Assembly: GCF_004795855.1 (NCBI RefSeq)
Contig: NZ_CP039252.1
Span: forward strand, 2,976,001 to 3,040,000
DNA from: Hydrogenophaga sp. PAMC20947
GTDB taxonomy: Bacteria > Pseudomonadota > Gammaproteobacteria > Burkholderiales > Burkholderiaceae_C
Direction: 5' to 3'
Length of the DNA: 64,000 nt
Shown: piece by piece, positions 27,033-37,072 of the stretch
How positions within the stretch are numbered: position 1 is the stretch's first letter
Layout: each line of letters begins with the position of its first letter
Notes under the pieces: model-generated
Told to the model about the DNA's origin: nothing
Seen by the model: only the letters and a program-made list of their open reading frames with translations
Databases searched by the model: none
Made by a program: the position numbers and the translations under genes

Positions 27033-27092
27033 TGTCCCGGACTTTAATGCGCTGTCCCGGACTTTAATGCGCTGTCCCGGACTTTAATGGCA
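27033..27092. repeat. Three abutting 20-bp repeats at the transposon end (candidate TnsB sites)
   Basis: TGTCCCGGACTTTAATGCGC is repeated at 27033, 27053 and 27073; the last two bases of the third copy differ. Read inward from glmS (minus strand) the unit is CATTAAAGTCCGGGACA. Tn7-type right ends carry abutting TnsB-binding sites of about 20-22 bp, and this array begins within 11 bp of the proposed terminus. An IS21-type end relic is the main alternative. I found no other copy in the window. Confidence 0.65.
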
Positions 27093-27123
27093 AAGAACAC
27101 AAACTGGATCCCCGCCAACACAA

Positions 27124-28986
<1,863 letters not shown>

Positions 28987-29068
28987 GATGTTCTGCCTTC
29001 TCGAAAGATGAAGTCACCATGCTAGCCAGAGCACTGAAAAATATTTAGTCAAAATATAGAAGATACTG

Positions 29069-29079
29069 GAATAATATTC
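29069..29079. promoter_or_regulatory. Palindrome in the AT-rich glmS/Lrp intergenic region
   Basis: GAATA-A-TATTC is a perfect 11-bp palindrome midway in the 138-bp AT-rich gap between glmS and the divergent Lrp-type gene; GAATATTTC recurs at 29101. These may be sites for the Lrp-like protein controlling itself and perhaps glmS. AT-rich DNA gives such palindromes by chance, so this is tentative. Confidence 0.35.
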
Positions 29080-29124
29080 ACTAATTCTCTACGCACGAAC
29101 GAATATTTCATTTAGGCACTTTTC

Positions 29125-29604
29125 ATGATCGATATTGATGACACCGATATCCGCCTGCTCGATTTGCTGCAGTCCGATGCATCGCTGAGCAACCAGGCGC
29201 TGGCCGAGCGCGCGCACGTCTCCCCACCCACCGCTTTGCGGCGGATCAAGCGCCTGCGTGAAGTGGGGTTGATCGAGCGGCAAATAGCCATACTTCAGCC
29301 CGATCGATTGGCCCAGGTGCAAGGGCATGGGCTCACGGCCCTCGTCGAAATCACCCTGGAGCGCCAGGGCGATGAACAATTGCAAGCCTTTGAATCGCGC
29401 GCCATCGGCGACCCGGCTGTGCAACAGTGTTACCGGGTAAGCCCAGGGCCCGACTTTGTATTGATCGTGCACAGCGCCGACATGCCCGGCCATCTGGCGC
29501 TGACCCAGCGCCTGTTCACCAGCGACGCCAACGTTCGCAACGTCAAGGCGTTTTTCAGCCTCAAACGGGCCAAATTTGATCCTCGCATCGCTTTGAATGC
29601 ATGA
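29125..29604 (+). CDS. Lrp/AsnC family transcriptional regulator
   Basis: A 159-residue protein with the winged helix-turn-helix of Lrp at the N-terminus (LSNQALAERAHVSPPTALRR, residues 19-38) and an effector-binding RAM domain after residue 70. Length and layout are standard. Members respond to amino acids or related metabolites as dimers to octamers. Being divergent from glmS, it may also act on amino-sugar synthesis, but no ligand can be assigned. Confidence 0.9.
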   Translation: MIDIDDTDIRLLDLLQSDASLSNQALAERAHVSPPTALRRIKRLREVGLIERQIAILQPDRLAQVQGHGLTALVEITLERQGDEQLQAFESRAIGDPAVQQCYRVSPGPDFVLIVHSADMPGHLALTQRLFTSDANVRNVKAFFSLKRAKFDPRIALNA

Positions 29605-29718
29605 ACCCTCCGGGTTCGTAACAAACCGTAGCGCGCTATGCAATCTGAATACTTTCATCCTAGAATGCGGTGCTGGCAACCTTAAATCTGTCACGTTTGT
29701 CCCATTCGGAGCGCGCGC

Positions 29719-30438
29719 ATGTCTTCCTTTCTCTTTCCCGTCTTGATCGCGGTTGCGGTCTTGGCGCTGGTCGCGGCTGGCGTCTGGGCGTATCAGCGCT
29801 ACAACAGCACGTCTTCCGGGCGCGATGACCGCTACACCCCAGAGCGCATCCTGACCCCCGAACAGGTCAGCATGCTGGATTACCTGCATGACACCTTCCC
29901 TGGCCAAGTCGTTTTGCCCCAGGTGCAGCTGAAGAACATGCTGTCGATCCGGCGTGCCAGCGATCGCAAGCGTGCCCACAAGCGGATGGAACAGCTGGTG
30001 GATTTTGTGGTCTGCGGTGAAGATGGCCGGCCGGTATTTGCCTTCGACATCGAGCAATTTCACCTCAGCAATGCCAAGGCCAAAAGCCTCCAGGCGAGGC
30101 TCAAGAACCGGGTGCTCAAGACGGCTGGCGTGCGATTTCTCTATTTGAAAAATGGCATCCACCGCATGCCTTCGCCCGACGAATTCCGCAAGCAACTGGA
30201 TCTGGCCGTGCTGCCGCAACCCAGCCCCCGCGCATCCACAGCCGCCGAGGAGCGGGTCAACGAAAGCGTGCGGCAACAGCTGGAATCGAAATTTTCCGAG
30301 TTTGACCAGCTGACCCCGCCCACAGGATTCCGCGAATCCGAGGTGATGGGCTTCAGCGGCCTGATGGGCCTGTCAGAAGAAGAGGAAGCCGAGCGCATGT
30401 CGCGTCAGCGCCCGCCTACCGCCCGCGCCCGCGCCTGA
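29719..30438 (+). CDS. Membrane-anchored DUF2726-like protein
   Basis: A 239-residue protein with an N-terminal transmembrane helix (residues 4-24, FLFPVLIAVAVLALVAAGVW) and then a cytosolic domain: LTPEQVSMLDYLHDTFPGQV, VLPQVQLKNMLSI and DFVVCGEDGRPVFAFDIEQF. This matches the DUF2726 pattern, a nuclease-like fold of unknown role, though the usual catalytic residues are not clear here. The C-terminal 60 residues are polar and low complexity. It is followed by a strong terminator. Confidence 0.65.
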   Translation: MSSFLFPVLIAVAVLALVAAGVWAYQRYNSTSSGRDDRYTPERILTPEQVSMLDYLHDTFPGQVVLPQVQLKNMLSIRRASDRKRAHKRMEQLVDFVVCGEDGRPVFAFDIEQFHLSNAKAKSLQARLKNRVLKTAGVRFLYLKNGIHRMPSPDEFRKQLDLAVLPQPSPRASTAAEERVNESVRQQLESKFSEFDQLTPPTGFRESEVMGFSGLMGLSEEEEAERMSRQRPPTARARA

Positions 30439-30474
30439 GCCCGACCGGCAGCAAGGCCTGCTGCCCCACCCGCC

Positions 30475-30503
30475 AGCCCTGACCGAATGGCTCAGGGCTT
30501 TTT
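30475..30503 (+). terminator. Rho-independent terminator after the DUF2726-like gene
   Basis: AGCCCTGA (30475-30482) and TCAGGGCT (30492-30499) form a perfect 8-bp stem with a 9-base loop, followed by a T-run. It lies between convergent genes and overlaps the glmU stop codon. Confidence 0.8.
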
Positions 30504-31886
30504 CTTGGCCGGTCGCTGCCAGTTGGCCAGTGTGACTTGCTTGCCCCTGGCCACCGCCAGACTGCCAGGTGGCGTGTTCTTGTTGATGACCGAGCCGGCC
30601 CCAACGGTACCGCCCGCGCCCAGGCTGACAGGGGCCACCAGCACGCAGTTGCTGCCCACGTGCACATCCGCCTCAATGACGGTGCGGTGCTTGTTGGCGC
30701 CGTCGTAATTGGCCGTGATGCTGCCCGCGCCGAAGTTGACCCGCTCACCCACGGTGGCATCGCCCAGGTAGGCCAGGTGATTGGCCTTCGCGCCTGCGGC
30801 CAGCGAAGCATTCTTGACCTCAACAAAATTGCCGATGTGCACCTCAGCGCCCAGATCAGCGCCCGGTCGCAAGCGGGCAAACGGGCCGATCAAGGAACCC
30901 GCACCCACACGGACACCCAGTTTCTCGCCGTCAATGTGCGTAAACGGATGGATCACAACACCCGCAGCAATCTCGGCGTTGGCGATCACACAATGCGCGC
31001 CGATCCGGACCCCGTTGCCCAAAACCACACGCCCACTGAAGATCGCGTTCACATCGATCTCGACATCGAGGCCACAAACCAGCTCACCCCGCACATCAAA
31101 CCGGGCCGGATCGGCCAGGCGCACACCCTGCTCCATCAACGCTTCGGCCTGGCGGCGCTGGTAGGCGCGCTCCAGCTCAGCCAGCTGAACCGGGCTGTTC
31201 ACGCCGGCCACCTGCACGGCATCGGTGATGCGGTGCGCCTGCACCTTTTGCCCATCCCCCACCGCAAACTTCACCACATCGGTCAGGTAATACTCACCCT
31301 GGGCATTTTGATTGTCCAGCCGGGCCAACCATTGCCTCAGCAGCCGGGTCGGTACCGCCATGATGCCGCTGTAGATTTCCTGAATGGTCCGCTGTTCGGG
31401 GCTGGCATCTTTTTGCTCGACGATGGCTTGCACCGAGCCATCGGCGCTGCGCACGATGCGGCCATAACCGGTGGGATCGGCCATCGACAAGGTGAGCAAG
31501 GCCAGGTGCTGCCCACCACACAGGTCCAGCAAGGCCTGCAGCGTTTCCGGGCGCATCAACGGGACATCCCCCGACAACACGAGGGTCACCCCATCGTCGG
31601 CCAAGACTGGAACCGCCTGCTGCACAGCGTGGCCGGTTCCGAGTTGCGGTTCTTGCCGCACAAATTGCAACGCCATCCCCTCGGCAGCCACCAGGCCTGC
31701 CTCGACCTGTTCGGCGCCGTGGCCGGTGATCACCACCACCGAACGCGCCGATACCCGGGCTGCGGTGTCAATCACATGCTGGGCCAAAGCGCGCCCGCCC
31801 AAACGGTGCAACACTTTGGGTTTGCTGCTCTTCATGCGCGTGCCTTTGCCCGCCGCCATCACCACCACATCCACAGGGAACGACAT
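30492..31886 (-). CDS. glmU: Bifunctional GlmU: GlcN-1-P acetyltransferase / GlcNAc-1-P uridylyltransferase
   Basis: From the ATG at 31886 (MSFPVDVVVMAAGKGTRM) the protein has 464 residues, standard for GlmU; a longer frame upstream is not used. The N-terminal pyrophosphorylase domain carries the GKGTRM nucleotide loop. The C-terminal half consists of left-handed beta-helix repeats (LGNGVRIGAHCVIANAEIAA) for acetyl transfer, with a trimerisation role. It makes UDP-GlcNAc from glucosamine-1-phosphate, downstream of GlmS. Its start codon shares the CATG tetramer with the divergent lipoprotein ORF. Confidence 0.96.
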   Translation of the reverse strand: MSFPVDVVVMAAGKGTRMKSSKPKVLHRLGGRALAQHVIDTAARVSARSVVVITGHGAEQVEAGLVAAEGMALQFVRQEPQLGTGHAVQQAVPVLADDGVTLVLSGDVPLMRPETLQALLDLCGGQHLALLTLSMADPTGYGRIVRSADGSVQAIVEQKDASPEQRTIQEIYSGIMAVPTRLLRQWLARLDNQNAQGEYYLTDVVKFAVGDGQKVQAHRITDAVQVAGVNSPVQLAELERAYQRRQAEALMEQGVRLADPARFDVRGELVCGLDVEIDVNAIFSGRVVLGNGVRIGAHCVIANAEIAAGVVIHPFTHIDGEKLGVRVGAGSLIGPFARLRPGADLGAEVHIGNFVEVKNASLAAGAKANHLAYLGDATVGERVNFGAGSITANYDGANKHRTVIEADVHVGSNCVLVAPVSLGAGGTVGAGSVINKNTPPGSLAVARGKQVTLANWQRPAKKKP

Positions 31887-32829
31887 GCACACCTTTCCTG
31901 CGACCACACCGGGCCATTGTTTGAACGCTGACACCCTTTCGTGCCGATCGCCCAAGATTATCGCCGCCGAGCTGTGGCGCGCGCTTTCGCTCGTCACCGC
32001 GGTCCTGCTGACAACCCTGCTGCTGGGTGCTTGCAGCACAGTGCGATTGGCCTACAGCCAGGCCCCCACCCTGGGCTACTGGTGGATCGACAGCTTCGTG
32101 GACCTGAGCGACGGCCAATCTGTTGGGCTGCGCCAGGACATTGATGATTTCTTCGAATGGCATGCCCGGGAAGAACTGCCAGCCTACGCCGAGCGCCTGC
32201 AGCAATGGCAGACCCTGGCCATGAGCGACAGCAACCCGGACCTGGCCTGCAGCCAGTTCACCGTGCTTCAACAGGCTTACCTGCGCGCCATCGATCGCAG
32301 CGTGGAACCTCTGGCACGACTCGCGGGCCAACTGACCCCGGCACAATGGAGCCATCTGCAACGCCATCAAGGCAAGAGCAACCGCGCTTTTGAAGGCGAT
32401 TGGCTCAACATCAGCCAGAAAGCCCGGCAGGAGCGTCTGCTGGACAAAGCGCTTGACCGGTATGAATCTTTGTACGGCGATCTCACCCCCGCTCAAATTG
32501 ACACGCTTCGTGCACGGGTGCAGCGCTCCAGCTTCGACCCCAAACGGGTGCAGGCAGAGCGCCTGCGGCGCCAGACCGACTTGCTCGGCAGCTTGAAAGC
32601 GGCCAAGGCCGATCCGCCACAGGCTTCAAAAAACCTGCGCGCCTGGCATGACCGGGTTATGCAATCACCAACACCTGGGTTTCCTGCCTACAGCCAGCAA
32701 CTGATTCGCGAAGGCTGCGAACAATTCGCCGCCCTGCACAACACCACGAGCGCAAAGCAACGCTTGCATGCGGTGGGCGTGCTCAAGGGCTACGAGGCGG
32801 ATCTGCGGTCGATTTTTGGACAGCCTTGA
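31885..32829 (+). CDS. DUF6279-like lipoprotein
   Basis: A 314-residue protein from the ATG at 31885. A hydrophobic segment ends in the lipobox LLGAC near residue 50, so it is a probable outer-membrane lipoprotein. The unusually long stretch before it suggests that the real start may be further in, for example the TTG at about 31921. The mature part is helical (GYWWIDSFVDLSDGQ, IDDFFEWHAREELPAYAERL) and fits the DUF6279 family, of unknown function. It is divergent from glmU. Confidence 0.7.
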   Translation: MHTFPATTPGHCLNADTLSCRSPKIIAAELWRALSLVTAVLLTTLLLGACSTVRLAYSQAPTLGYWWIDSFVDLSDGQSVGLRQDIDDFFEWHAREELPAYAERLQQWQTLAMSDSNPDLACSQFTVLQQAYLRAIDRSVEPLARLAGQLTPAQWSHLQRHQGKSNRAFEGDWLNISQKARQERLLDKALDRYESLYGDLTPAQIDTLRARVQRSSFDPKRVQAERLRRQTDLLGSLKAAKADPPQASKNLRAWHDRVMQSPTPGFPAYSQQLIREGCEQFAALHNTTSAKQRLHAVGVLKGYEADLRSIFGQP

Positions 32830-33034
32830 GGCCCGGCGCACCTCCACCTGCAACAGGGTCGGGTCAGCGATCGCCAACTGAACCCGGATTTGGCACAATG
32901 CCCTGAACGCGATGCTGATGCAGCCCTCGATCCTCGCCCGGCGGCTTGAACCGGTTTCGGTGCGGTCCATCGACACACAACGCATGCGCACCCGGCTCAA
33001 CGGGCCACCCTACAGCGCCATCAGGGGAAAATCC

Positions 33035-33421
33035 ATGAACACCACCACTTCTCGCGCTCTCAAATGGCTGGGCACCGGCCTGCTGGCTTTCGTTTTGTCG
33101 GGTTGTCTGCCGATTCCGATTTTCAGCATCACCCCCGACGAGCCTGAGGCGGGCGAAAGTGTCACCTTCGACGCCTCGGAAACCATCGTCTCCAATGTGC
33201 CTGCAGACACCGTGGCGGTGTCCTACAGCTGGAATTTTGGCGATGGCAACAATGGGCGTGGATCGAGCACGACACACACCTACGAAAACGCTGGCACTTA
33301 CAACATCGTGCTGTCTGTGACCGACAGCGCTGGGCGGGTGGGCACGCTTGAAGAGAACATCACGGTGAAGGCCGCCACGGTCACCACAGACACCGCCACG
33401 ACGACGACCACAGTGGAGTAG
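33035..33421 (+). CDS. PKD-domain lipoprotein
   Basis: A 128-residue protein from the ATG at 33035. A short signal peptide (LKWLGTGLLAFVLSGC) ends in a lipobox. One PKD-type beta-sandwich follows, recognised by YSWNFGDGNNGRG and HTYENAGTYNIVLSVTD. The last 20 residues are mostly threonine and valine. PKD domains mediate surface protein or glycan contacts. The gene is followed directly by a terminator. Codons further upstream belong to an extended frame without signal-peptide logic. Confidence 0.8.
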   Translation: MNTTTSRALKWLGTGLLAFVLSGCLPIPIFSITPDEPEAGESVTFDASETIVSNVPADTVAVSYSWNFGDGNNGRGSSTTHTYENAGTYNIVLSVTDSAGRVGTLEENITVKAATVTTDTATTTTTVE

Positions 33422-33442
33422 CTGCGACAGGTGACCCGGAAG

Positions 33443-33467
33443 CGGCCGGCATGTACCGGCCGTTTTT
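33443..33467 (+). terminator. Rho-independent terminator after the PKD lipoprotein gene
   Basis: CGGCCGG (33443-33449) and CCGGCCG (33456-33462) pair around a 6-base loop and are followed by TTTTT. Confidence 0.85.
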
Positions 33468-33504
33468 CTGGCTGGGTCTGAGGCTCTGTCGATGAGTTGA
33501 CCCC

Positions 33505-33532
33505 AAAAAAAGGGCGCCCATTCCGGCGCCCT
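33505..33532 (-). terminator. Rho-independent terminator after the MBL-fold gene
   Basis: AGGGCGCC (33511-33518) and GGCGCCCT (33525-33532) form a stem with a 6-base loop. On the minus strand a run of seven T follows. It lies just beyond the stop at 33538. Confidence 0.85.
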
Positions 33533-33537
33533 TGTCG

Positions 33538-34518
33538 TCAACCCTGCAGCGCAGCCCACATCTCTTTGTCACGCTCAGCCGTCCAGATGCGCGGATTCTT
33601 GATGCCCTTGGCTTCGTCGTAGGCGCGGCTCACATCAAACGGCAGGCAGTGTTCGTAGATGAACACATGGCCAAAAACCGGGTCCATGCTCTTGCGGGTA
33701 TGGGCCATGGCTGTCTTCAGGTCCATATCGGCAGCGGCGGCTTCTTTTCCCGCCTGGAACAGTGTGGTGACCCAGCGCTTGGTGTAGTCGAGCGCTTTGT
33801 TCACGTCGGCGTTGCCCTTCATGGCTTCACCCCGGCCGGGCACGATGTATTCGGCGTTCAATGCGCGCAGCGCTTCCAACGTAGTGGGCCATTCTTCGAG
33901 CTGGGCATCACCGGTGTACACACCGGCTTCGTACTCGACCAGATCGCCGGAGAACAACACCTTTTCTGACGCCACCCAGGCGATGGTGTCGCCGCGGGTG
34001 TGGCCTGCACCGGGGTGCCAGATCTGGACCTTCACACCACCCAGATCGATCTCCAGGCTGCCTTGTTGACCAGGCTTGCCATCGCCAACCACCAGGGTGG
34101 GCCAAGTGAGGCCTGGCACGGAATCGGCGCCACGGAACAGGCGCGGGAAGCGCTCCATTTCGCTTTGCATGTCTTGAGCGCCGCGCTCAACGATGAGCTC
34201 ATAGGTGCCACGGCTGGCAATCACTTCGGTCGCGCCTTCGGCCAGGTAAGCGCTCGCACCCAGCACCCGCACTGCGTGGTAATGGGTGAGCAGCACGTAC
34301 TTGATCGGCTTGTCACTGATCTTGCGGATCTGGGCGATCAGGTCCTGGGCCATGGCCGGCGTGGCCGTGGCATCGCTCACCATGATGTACTTTTCACCAA
34401 TGATGACGCCCGAATTCGGGTCGCCTTCGGCGGTGTAGGCCCAGCAATGGGGGCTGAGTTGCTCGAACGTGGTCTTTTTGTCTTCCAGATCGGCCTGGGA
34501 AGCGAAAGCTTTGCTCAT
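33538..34518 (-). CDS. MBL-fold protein with altered metal ligands
   Basis: A 326-residue protein with a metallo-beta-lactamase fold: LLTHYHAVRVLGA, GAGHTRGDTIAW, LFSGDLVEYEAGVY and IVPGRGEAM. In the usual HxHxDH motif the Asp and the last His are Val and Arg, and the terminal PGHG is PGRG. The histidines of HYH and GAGHT and the Asp of SGD remain. Site 1 may still hold one metal, while site 2 looks lost. The TetR gene upstream on the same strand may regulate it. Substrate is unknown. Confidence 0.78.
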   Translation of the reverse strand: MSKAFASQADLEDKKTTFEQLSPHCWAYTAEGDPNSGVIIGEKYIMVSDATATPAMAQDLIAQIRKISDKPIKYVLLTHYHAVRVLGASAYLAEGATEVIASRGTYELIVERGAQDMQSEMERFPRLFRGADSVPGLTWPTLVVGDGKPGQQGSLEIDLGGVKVQIWHPGAGHTRGDTIAWVASEKVLFSGDLVEYEAGVYTGDAQLEEWPTTLEALRALNAEYIVPGRGEAMKGNADVNKALDYTKRWVTTLFQAGKEAAAADMDLKTAMAHTRKSMDPVFGHVFIYEHCLPFDVSRAYDEAKGIKNPRIWTAERDKEMWAALQG

Positions 34519-34583
34519 GGGGGTCTCCTGTGGGGTCGGGTGCGCACGGTGTGCGACCTCGAATTTTACCTAAACGAAATCAA

Positions 34584-34597
34584 TTACGCATTCGTAA
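34584..34597. promoter_or_regulatory. Candidate TetR operator
   Basis: TTACG-CATT-CGTAA is a perfect inverted repeat in the 108 bp between the TetR gene and the MBL-fold gene. It suits a TetR-family operator controlling the downstream MBL gene. Confidence 0.45.
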
Positions 34598-34626
34598 ATC
34601 ATAAACCTCAAGAAAGCGTCCCGAAA

Positions 34627-35244
34627 TCAAGGGGGGGAAGGCGGGCCACCGGTCAGGCCGTGCTCCAGCAGCTGAACCACTTCGTCGGCAAAAGCCACAT
34701 AGCTCAGGGTGCCGCCCGGCCGCAGCCAGGTGAAGGTCCAGTTGATCATGCCGAACAGCATCATGGTCACGGCGGTCTGATTGCCGGCGTGGATGCGGTC
34801 CGGATAGGCGCGTTTGAGGAAACGGGTGAAGGCCGCCACCACATCGCGCTGGCGGTCCAGAATGAGTTCACGCTGGGTGTCGCCCAGGAATTTGGTGTCG
34901 GAAACCAGCGCCGCATGGCGGGTCGCCGAATTCTCATACTCGGCCAGAAAGGCCCGAACGAGCTCGTTCAGCGCCTCGCGCTCGCTGAGGCTCTTGCGCT
35001 GCGCCCGGGCTTCTGCAGCGCCGATGAGCGCCAGCAACCCCTGGGTATACCGGTCCAGCAGATCGAACAGGATCGCTTCCTTGCTTTCGTAGTAGTGGTA
35101 CAGGCGCGCCTTGCTGGTGCCACACGCGGTGGCGATGTCGTTCATGCTGGCGGCCGGAAAACTCTGGCGCGCAAAACACTGCGCGGCGACATCGACAATC
35201 GCCTCGCGCTTGAGATCGTGGTTGGCAGAACGTGGGCGGGCCAT
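34627..35244 (-). CDS. TetR-family transcriptional regulator
   Basis: From the ATG at 35244 (MARPRSANHDLKREAIV) the protein has 205 residues. The N-terminal HTH is clear (MNDIATACGTSKARLYHYYE, then SKEAILFDLLDRY); the C-terminal ligand domain is helical and contains TMMLFGMINWTFTWLRPGG. This C-terminal pattern is common in regulators of fatty acid or aromatic catabolism, but the ligand is unknown. It is followed by the MBL-fold gene on the same strand. Confidence 0.88.
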   Translation of the reverse strand: MARPRSANHDLKREAIVDVAAQCFARQSFPAASMNDIATACGTSKARLYHYYESKEAILFDLLDRYTQGLLALIGAAEARAQRKSLSEREALNELVRAFLAEYENSATRHAALVSDTKFLGDTQRELILDRQRDVVAAFTRFLKRAYPDRIHAGNQTAVTMMLFGMINWTFTWLRPGGTLSYVAFADEVVQLLEHGLTGGPPSPP

Positions 35245-35339
35245 GGCGGTATTGTCCCACCCCGGCGCGGCATGTGTGGCCGGCACCGCCTGGGTCGCAT
35301 CACGTTGCCGAAGCTTCAGCGGGAAGCTAGGATTGCGCC

Positions 35340-35708
35340 ATGCCCAAACCCATCACCGACCCTTTTGTGCTGCACGCCTGCGAGATGCTGTCTTGCGTGG
35401 GGCCCTGTGTGGCCAAGCGCATGTTCGGCGGATGGGGGATTTCGGTGGACGGCATGAACATCGGCCTGATCGCCTGGGACACCCTGTTTCTCAAAACCAA
35501 CGCGGAAACCGAGCCGCAGTGGCTGGCGGCCGGCGGGCGACCCTTTGTCTTTGAGGCGAAAGGCAAATCGACCCAGTTGCACTATTTCACGCCCCCGGAA
35601 GAAACGCTGGAATCGCCCGCGTTGATGCGCCCTTGGGCCCAACTGGCCCTCACGGCCGCTGTGGCAGCCCGCACGCCCGCCAAGACCAGACGCCCGAAAA
35701 AGCCTTGA
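35340..35708 (+). CDS. TfoX N-terminal domain protein
   Basis: A 122-residue protein with the TfoX-N pattern: LSCVGPCVAKRMFGGWGISV, LFLKTNAETEP and FVFEAKGKSTQLHYFTPPEE. Length covers the N-terminal domain only; the C-terminal domain of full Sxy/TfoX competence regulators is absent. Such stand-alone proteins are common in Proteobacteria and have no firm role. The 250 bp after it, up to the LysR gene, hold nothing I can identify. Confidence 0.82.
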   Translation: MPKPITDPFVLHACEMLSCVGPCVAKRMFGGWGISVDGMNIGLIAWDTLFLKTNAETEPQWLAAGGRPFVFEAKGKSTQLHYFTPPEETLESPALMRPWAQLALTAAVAARTPAKTRRPKKP

Positions 35709-35959
35709 CGGCCACCGAGGCGAGTTCACCTGCTCACCCCCACCAGGGCACGCGCATTCGGTCGCCCCTCCCCGCTTGCGGCCTTCGACTGGGGCATGGC
35801 GGAAACGCCACGCGGACGACACCCACGGAGATCGCACCGTCATGAACGGCGTCTGCAGGACAACCGCGGTCTGAAGCCCCATGCAACGGCGCCACCAAGC
35901 GCAACAAAAGGGCGCTAAGCTATTCATTCGAATACCGCATCAATCTTCTGAGCCTCGTC

Positions 35960-36988
35960 ATGGAACTCACCAGCAGACACCCCCGTTCCCGCCCCATTTC
36001 AGCGGGGCATCTGCGGGCCTTTGATGCCGTGGCCCGGCACCTCAATTTCCGCGCGGCTGCAGAAGAGCTTTCGCTGACACAGAGCGCGGTCAGCCGGCAA
36101 ATCCAGTCACTGGAAGATGAAGTGGGTGCCTCGCTTTTTTTGCGCCACACCCGCGCCGTCGAGCTCACCAGCGCCGGCACGCTCCTGCTGCGCGCCAGCG
36201 GGCCGGCCCTCGAGCGCATTGATGCGTCGGTGCGCCAGATTCGCCAGAGTGCCGGTCGGCGCAGCGTGGCCATCACCACCTGGGCATCTTTCGCCTCGAT
36301 GTGGCTGATTCCGCGCATGGAAGCCTTCCAGCGCCAGCACCCCGACATCGATATCCGCATCGACGCTTCGGACAACGCGGTGGACCTCGCCACAGCCGAC
36401 GTCGACCTGGCGTTGCGCTATGCCGTGCCTTCGTCTGTGCCCAGCGGGGCCATTCGCCTGTTTGGCGAACAGCTCACGCCCGTGATCAGCCCCTGGCTGC
36501 TCAAAGAGCGCCCACTGCGGTACATCGAAGACTTGGCCCAGCGCACCCTGATCGAAGCGGGCGATGCACACCGCACACGGCATCTCGAATGGCTGACCTG
36601 GCAGCGCTGGTTCGACACCTATGCGCCCACAGCGGCACCCAGCACCGGTGCCCGCGCGCGCAATGCTGACAAGCCCAAGTTCACACCCCAGCGCTGGCTG
36701 TATTTCAACTACGCACACCAGATCGTGCAGGCCGCCCTCACCGGGCAAGGCGTGGCGCTGGCCCGCCTGCCGCTGGTGGCCCAGAGCCTGGCCAACGGTG
36801 ACTTGGTAGAGCCCCTGCCACACACCCGGCTCGACTCACCTCTTGCCTACTGGCTGATGCGCACACCGCGTCAGCCCGAACGCCCGGAGGTCAAAGCGTT
36901 TTGCGAGTGGCTGCTCCAGGAGGCGGCTGTCACCCGGGAAGCGATCGGGGAAGTGCCCGACCCCGATACGGTGGACCACATCGATTGA
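35960..36988 (+). CDS. LysR-family transcriptional regulator
   Basis: A 342-residue protein. The N-terminal helix-turn-helix (FRAAAEELSLTQSAVSRQIQ) lies near residues 32-51 and is followed by the helix SLEDEVGASLFLRHTRAVEL. A periplasmic-binding-like effector domain follows. The closest style is the GcvA-type subgroup. The DMT transporter gene lies 84 bp downstream on the same strand, so it may be regulated or co-transcribed. Confidence 0.9.
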   Translation: MELTSRHPRSRPISAGHLRAFDAVARHLNFRAAAEELSLTQSAVSRQIQSLEDEVGASLFLRHTRAVELTSAGTLLLRASGPALERIDASVRQIRQSAGRRSVAITTWASFASMWLIPRMEAFQRQHPDIDIRIDASDNAVDLATADVDLALRYAVPSSVPSGAIRLFGEQLTPVISPWLLKERPLRYIEDLAQRTLIEAGDAHRTRHLEWLTWQRWFDTYAPTAAPSTGARARNADKPKFTPQRWLYFNYAHQIVQAALTGQGVALARLPLVAQSLANGDLVEPLPHTRLDSPLAYWLMRTPRQPERPEVKAFCEWLLQEAAVTREAIGEVPDPDTVDHID

Positions 36989-37072
36989 GCGTCAGCGGCA
37001 CCTGCCCGCCGCGACCGCTGGGGCACACTCAACGCCTCCCCTGCACCCCCCCACCCTTCACGCCAGCGCTCC

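Larger units (their letters stand above)
1..27099. mobile_element. Tn7-like transposon, partial (left end outside the window)
   Basis: The segment holds a complete tnsA-tnsB-tnsC operon, a TnsD-like gene and a second TniQ gene, flanked by defence-type cargo. On the right it stops 24 bp beyond the glmS stop codon. There the minus strand, read inward, starts TGTTCTTTG and continues into three tandem 20-bp repeats, as expected of a Tn7-type end with abutting TnsB sites. Tn7 is known to insert about 25 bp downstream of glmS. The left end and target duplication are not in view. The 12 kb of restriction genes between tnsA and the glmS-side end is unusual, so this could also be two elements inserted in tandem. 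By eye the island is less GC-rich than the chromosome to its right. Confidence 0.72.

Noticed and set aside
27033..27092. CRISPR-like or IS21-family end
   Set aside because: No spacers separate the copies, so not CRISPR. An IS21-type terminus remains possible, but the position at the glmS att site and the inward TGT terminus fit a Tn7-type end better.
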